NCBI GenBank assembly: GCA_005792225.1
Contig: SXSP01000408.1
Location: 1-5,493, forward strand
Source: Bdellovibrionales bacterium
GTDB lineage: Bacteria; Bdellovibrionota; Bdellovibrionia; Bdellovibrionales; JAMPXM01
DNA length: 5,493 nucleotides
Direction of reading: 5' to 3'
Positions 5,280-5,493 of the stretch are shown one piece after another. Both the position numbers and the translations under genes were made by a program. The notes beneath the pieces are model-generated. The model was not told the DNA's origin, made no database searches, and saw only the letters and a list, made by a program, of their open reading frames with translations. The first letter of the stretch is position 1, and each line of letters opens with the position of its first letter.

Positions 5280-5493
5280 TCAAAAGCTAATGGCGGCCTT
5301 GGTTACGATTCCGTAAGCGAACTTGTTCTCGAAACCGCTTGATCCACCCTTCCAGGCTTCGCCGGGAAGGAGGGCGCCGATTTCGGTGATCCACGTCAAG
5401 CGCTCGAGCGGCTTGTACGTGCCGTTCAGATCAAGCTCGTAGCCGAGCGGAGACGCCGTATTTGCACCGCCCCCGATCGGAGCTTTGTTGCGC
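5280..5493 (-). CDS. C-terminal end of a probable outer-membrane beta-barrel protein, 5'-truncated by window edge
   Basis: Reading the minus strand from the right edge, a frame of 70 codons ends at TGA (5282-5280); the start is outside the window. The peptide has alternating hydrophobic and polar residues typical of transmembrane beta strands, with segments LGYELDLNGTYKPLERL, TWITEIGALLPGEAW and FAYGIVTKAAISF. The final residue is Phe within AISF, the usual C-terminal signal read by the BAM assembly machinery. The pattern of ELDL, Y-K-P, then a PGEAW turn resembles the last strands of porin or alginate-export-type barrels, but the exact family cannot be fixed from 70 residues. A strong minus-strand terminator follows 84 bases downstream. 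Length, substrate and operon context are not visible. Confidence 0.78.
   Translation of the reverse strand, partial: RNKAPIGGGANTASPLGYELDLNGTYKPLERLTWITEIGALLPGEAWKGGSSGFENKFAYGIVTKAAISF

Overview
The window (5493 bases, GC-rich by eye, mid-50s percent) comes from a bacterial chromosome. A UvrD/PcrA helicase and a protein that looks like the end of an outer-membrane beta-barrel ending in Phe point to a Gram-negative host. The mix of lysine 2,3-aminomutase, a secreted proline/glutamine-rich protein and a porin-like barrel would fit Bdellovibrionota or another delta-type lineage. That placement is an impression from protein style, not a demonstrated assignment.

Layout. Positions 3-1589 (+) hold the C-terminal part, about 528 residues, of a UvrD/PcrA/Rep-family DNA helicase whose N-terminus lies outside the window. 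It meets head-on a complete lysine 2,3-aminomutase-family radical SAM gene (1586-2773, -). The two stop codons share one CTAG, so there is no intergenic space and no terminator between them. A 323-base divergent region follows. It holds a 51-codon candidate small ORF (2906-3061, +), a second 13-codon candidate with better Shine-Dalgarno spacing (2913-2954), and a 6-bp perfect hairpin lying inside both. Next is a large unrecognised gene (3097-4896, +) for a probably exported 599-residue protein. It has an N-terminal hydrophobic segment, a PAKPAE-type linker, four cysteines, a helical middle and a long Q/P/Y/G-rich tail with pentapeptide repeats. This gene ends at a clear intrinsic terminator (4942-4967, +).

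The last part is a gene-poor stretch closed on its right by a second strong intrinsic terminator for the minus strand (5165-5195). That terminator serves a minus-strand gene entering from the right edge (5280-5493), which codes the last 70 residues of a probable outer-membrane barrel and has no start codon inside the window.

The genes do not form an obvious common pathway. The helicase is DNA-repair housekeeping, the aminomutase is amino-acid metabolism, and the two right-hand genes are cell-envelope or secreted products. No mobile element, CRISPR array, tRNA or rRNA was seen. The most unusual object is the 599-residue protein and its leader region. Nothing here amounts to a demonstrated new system.
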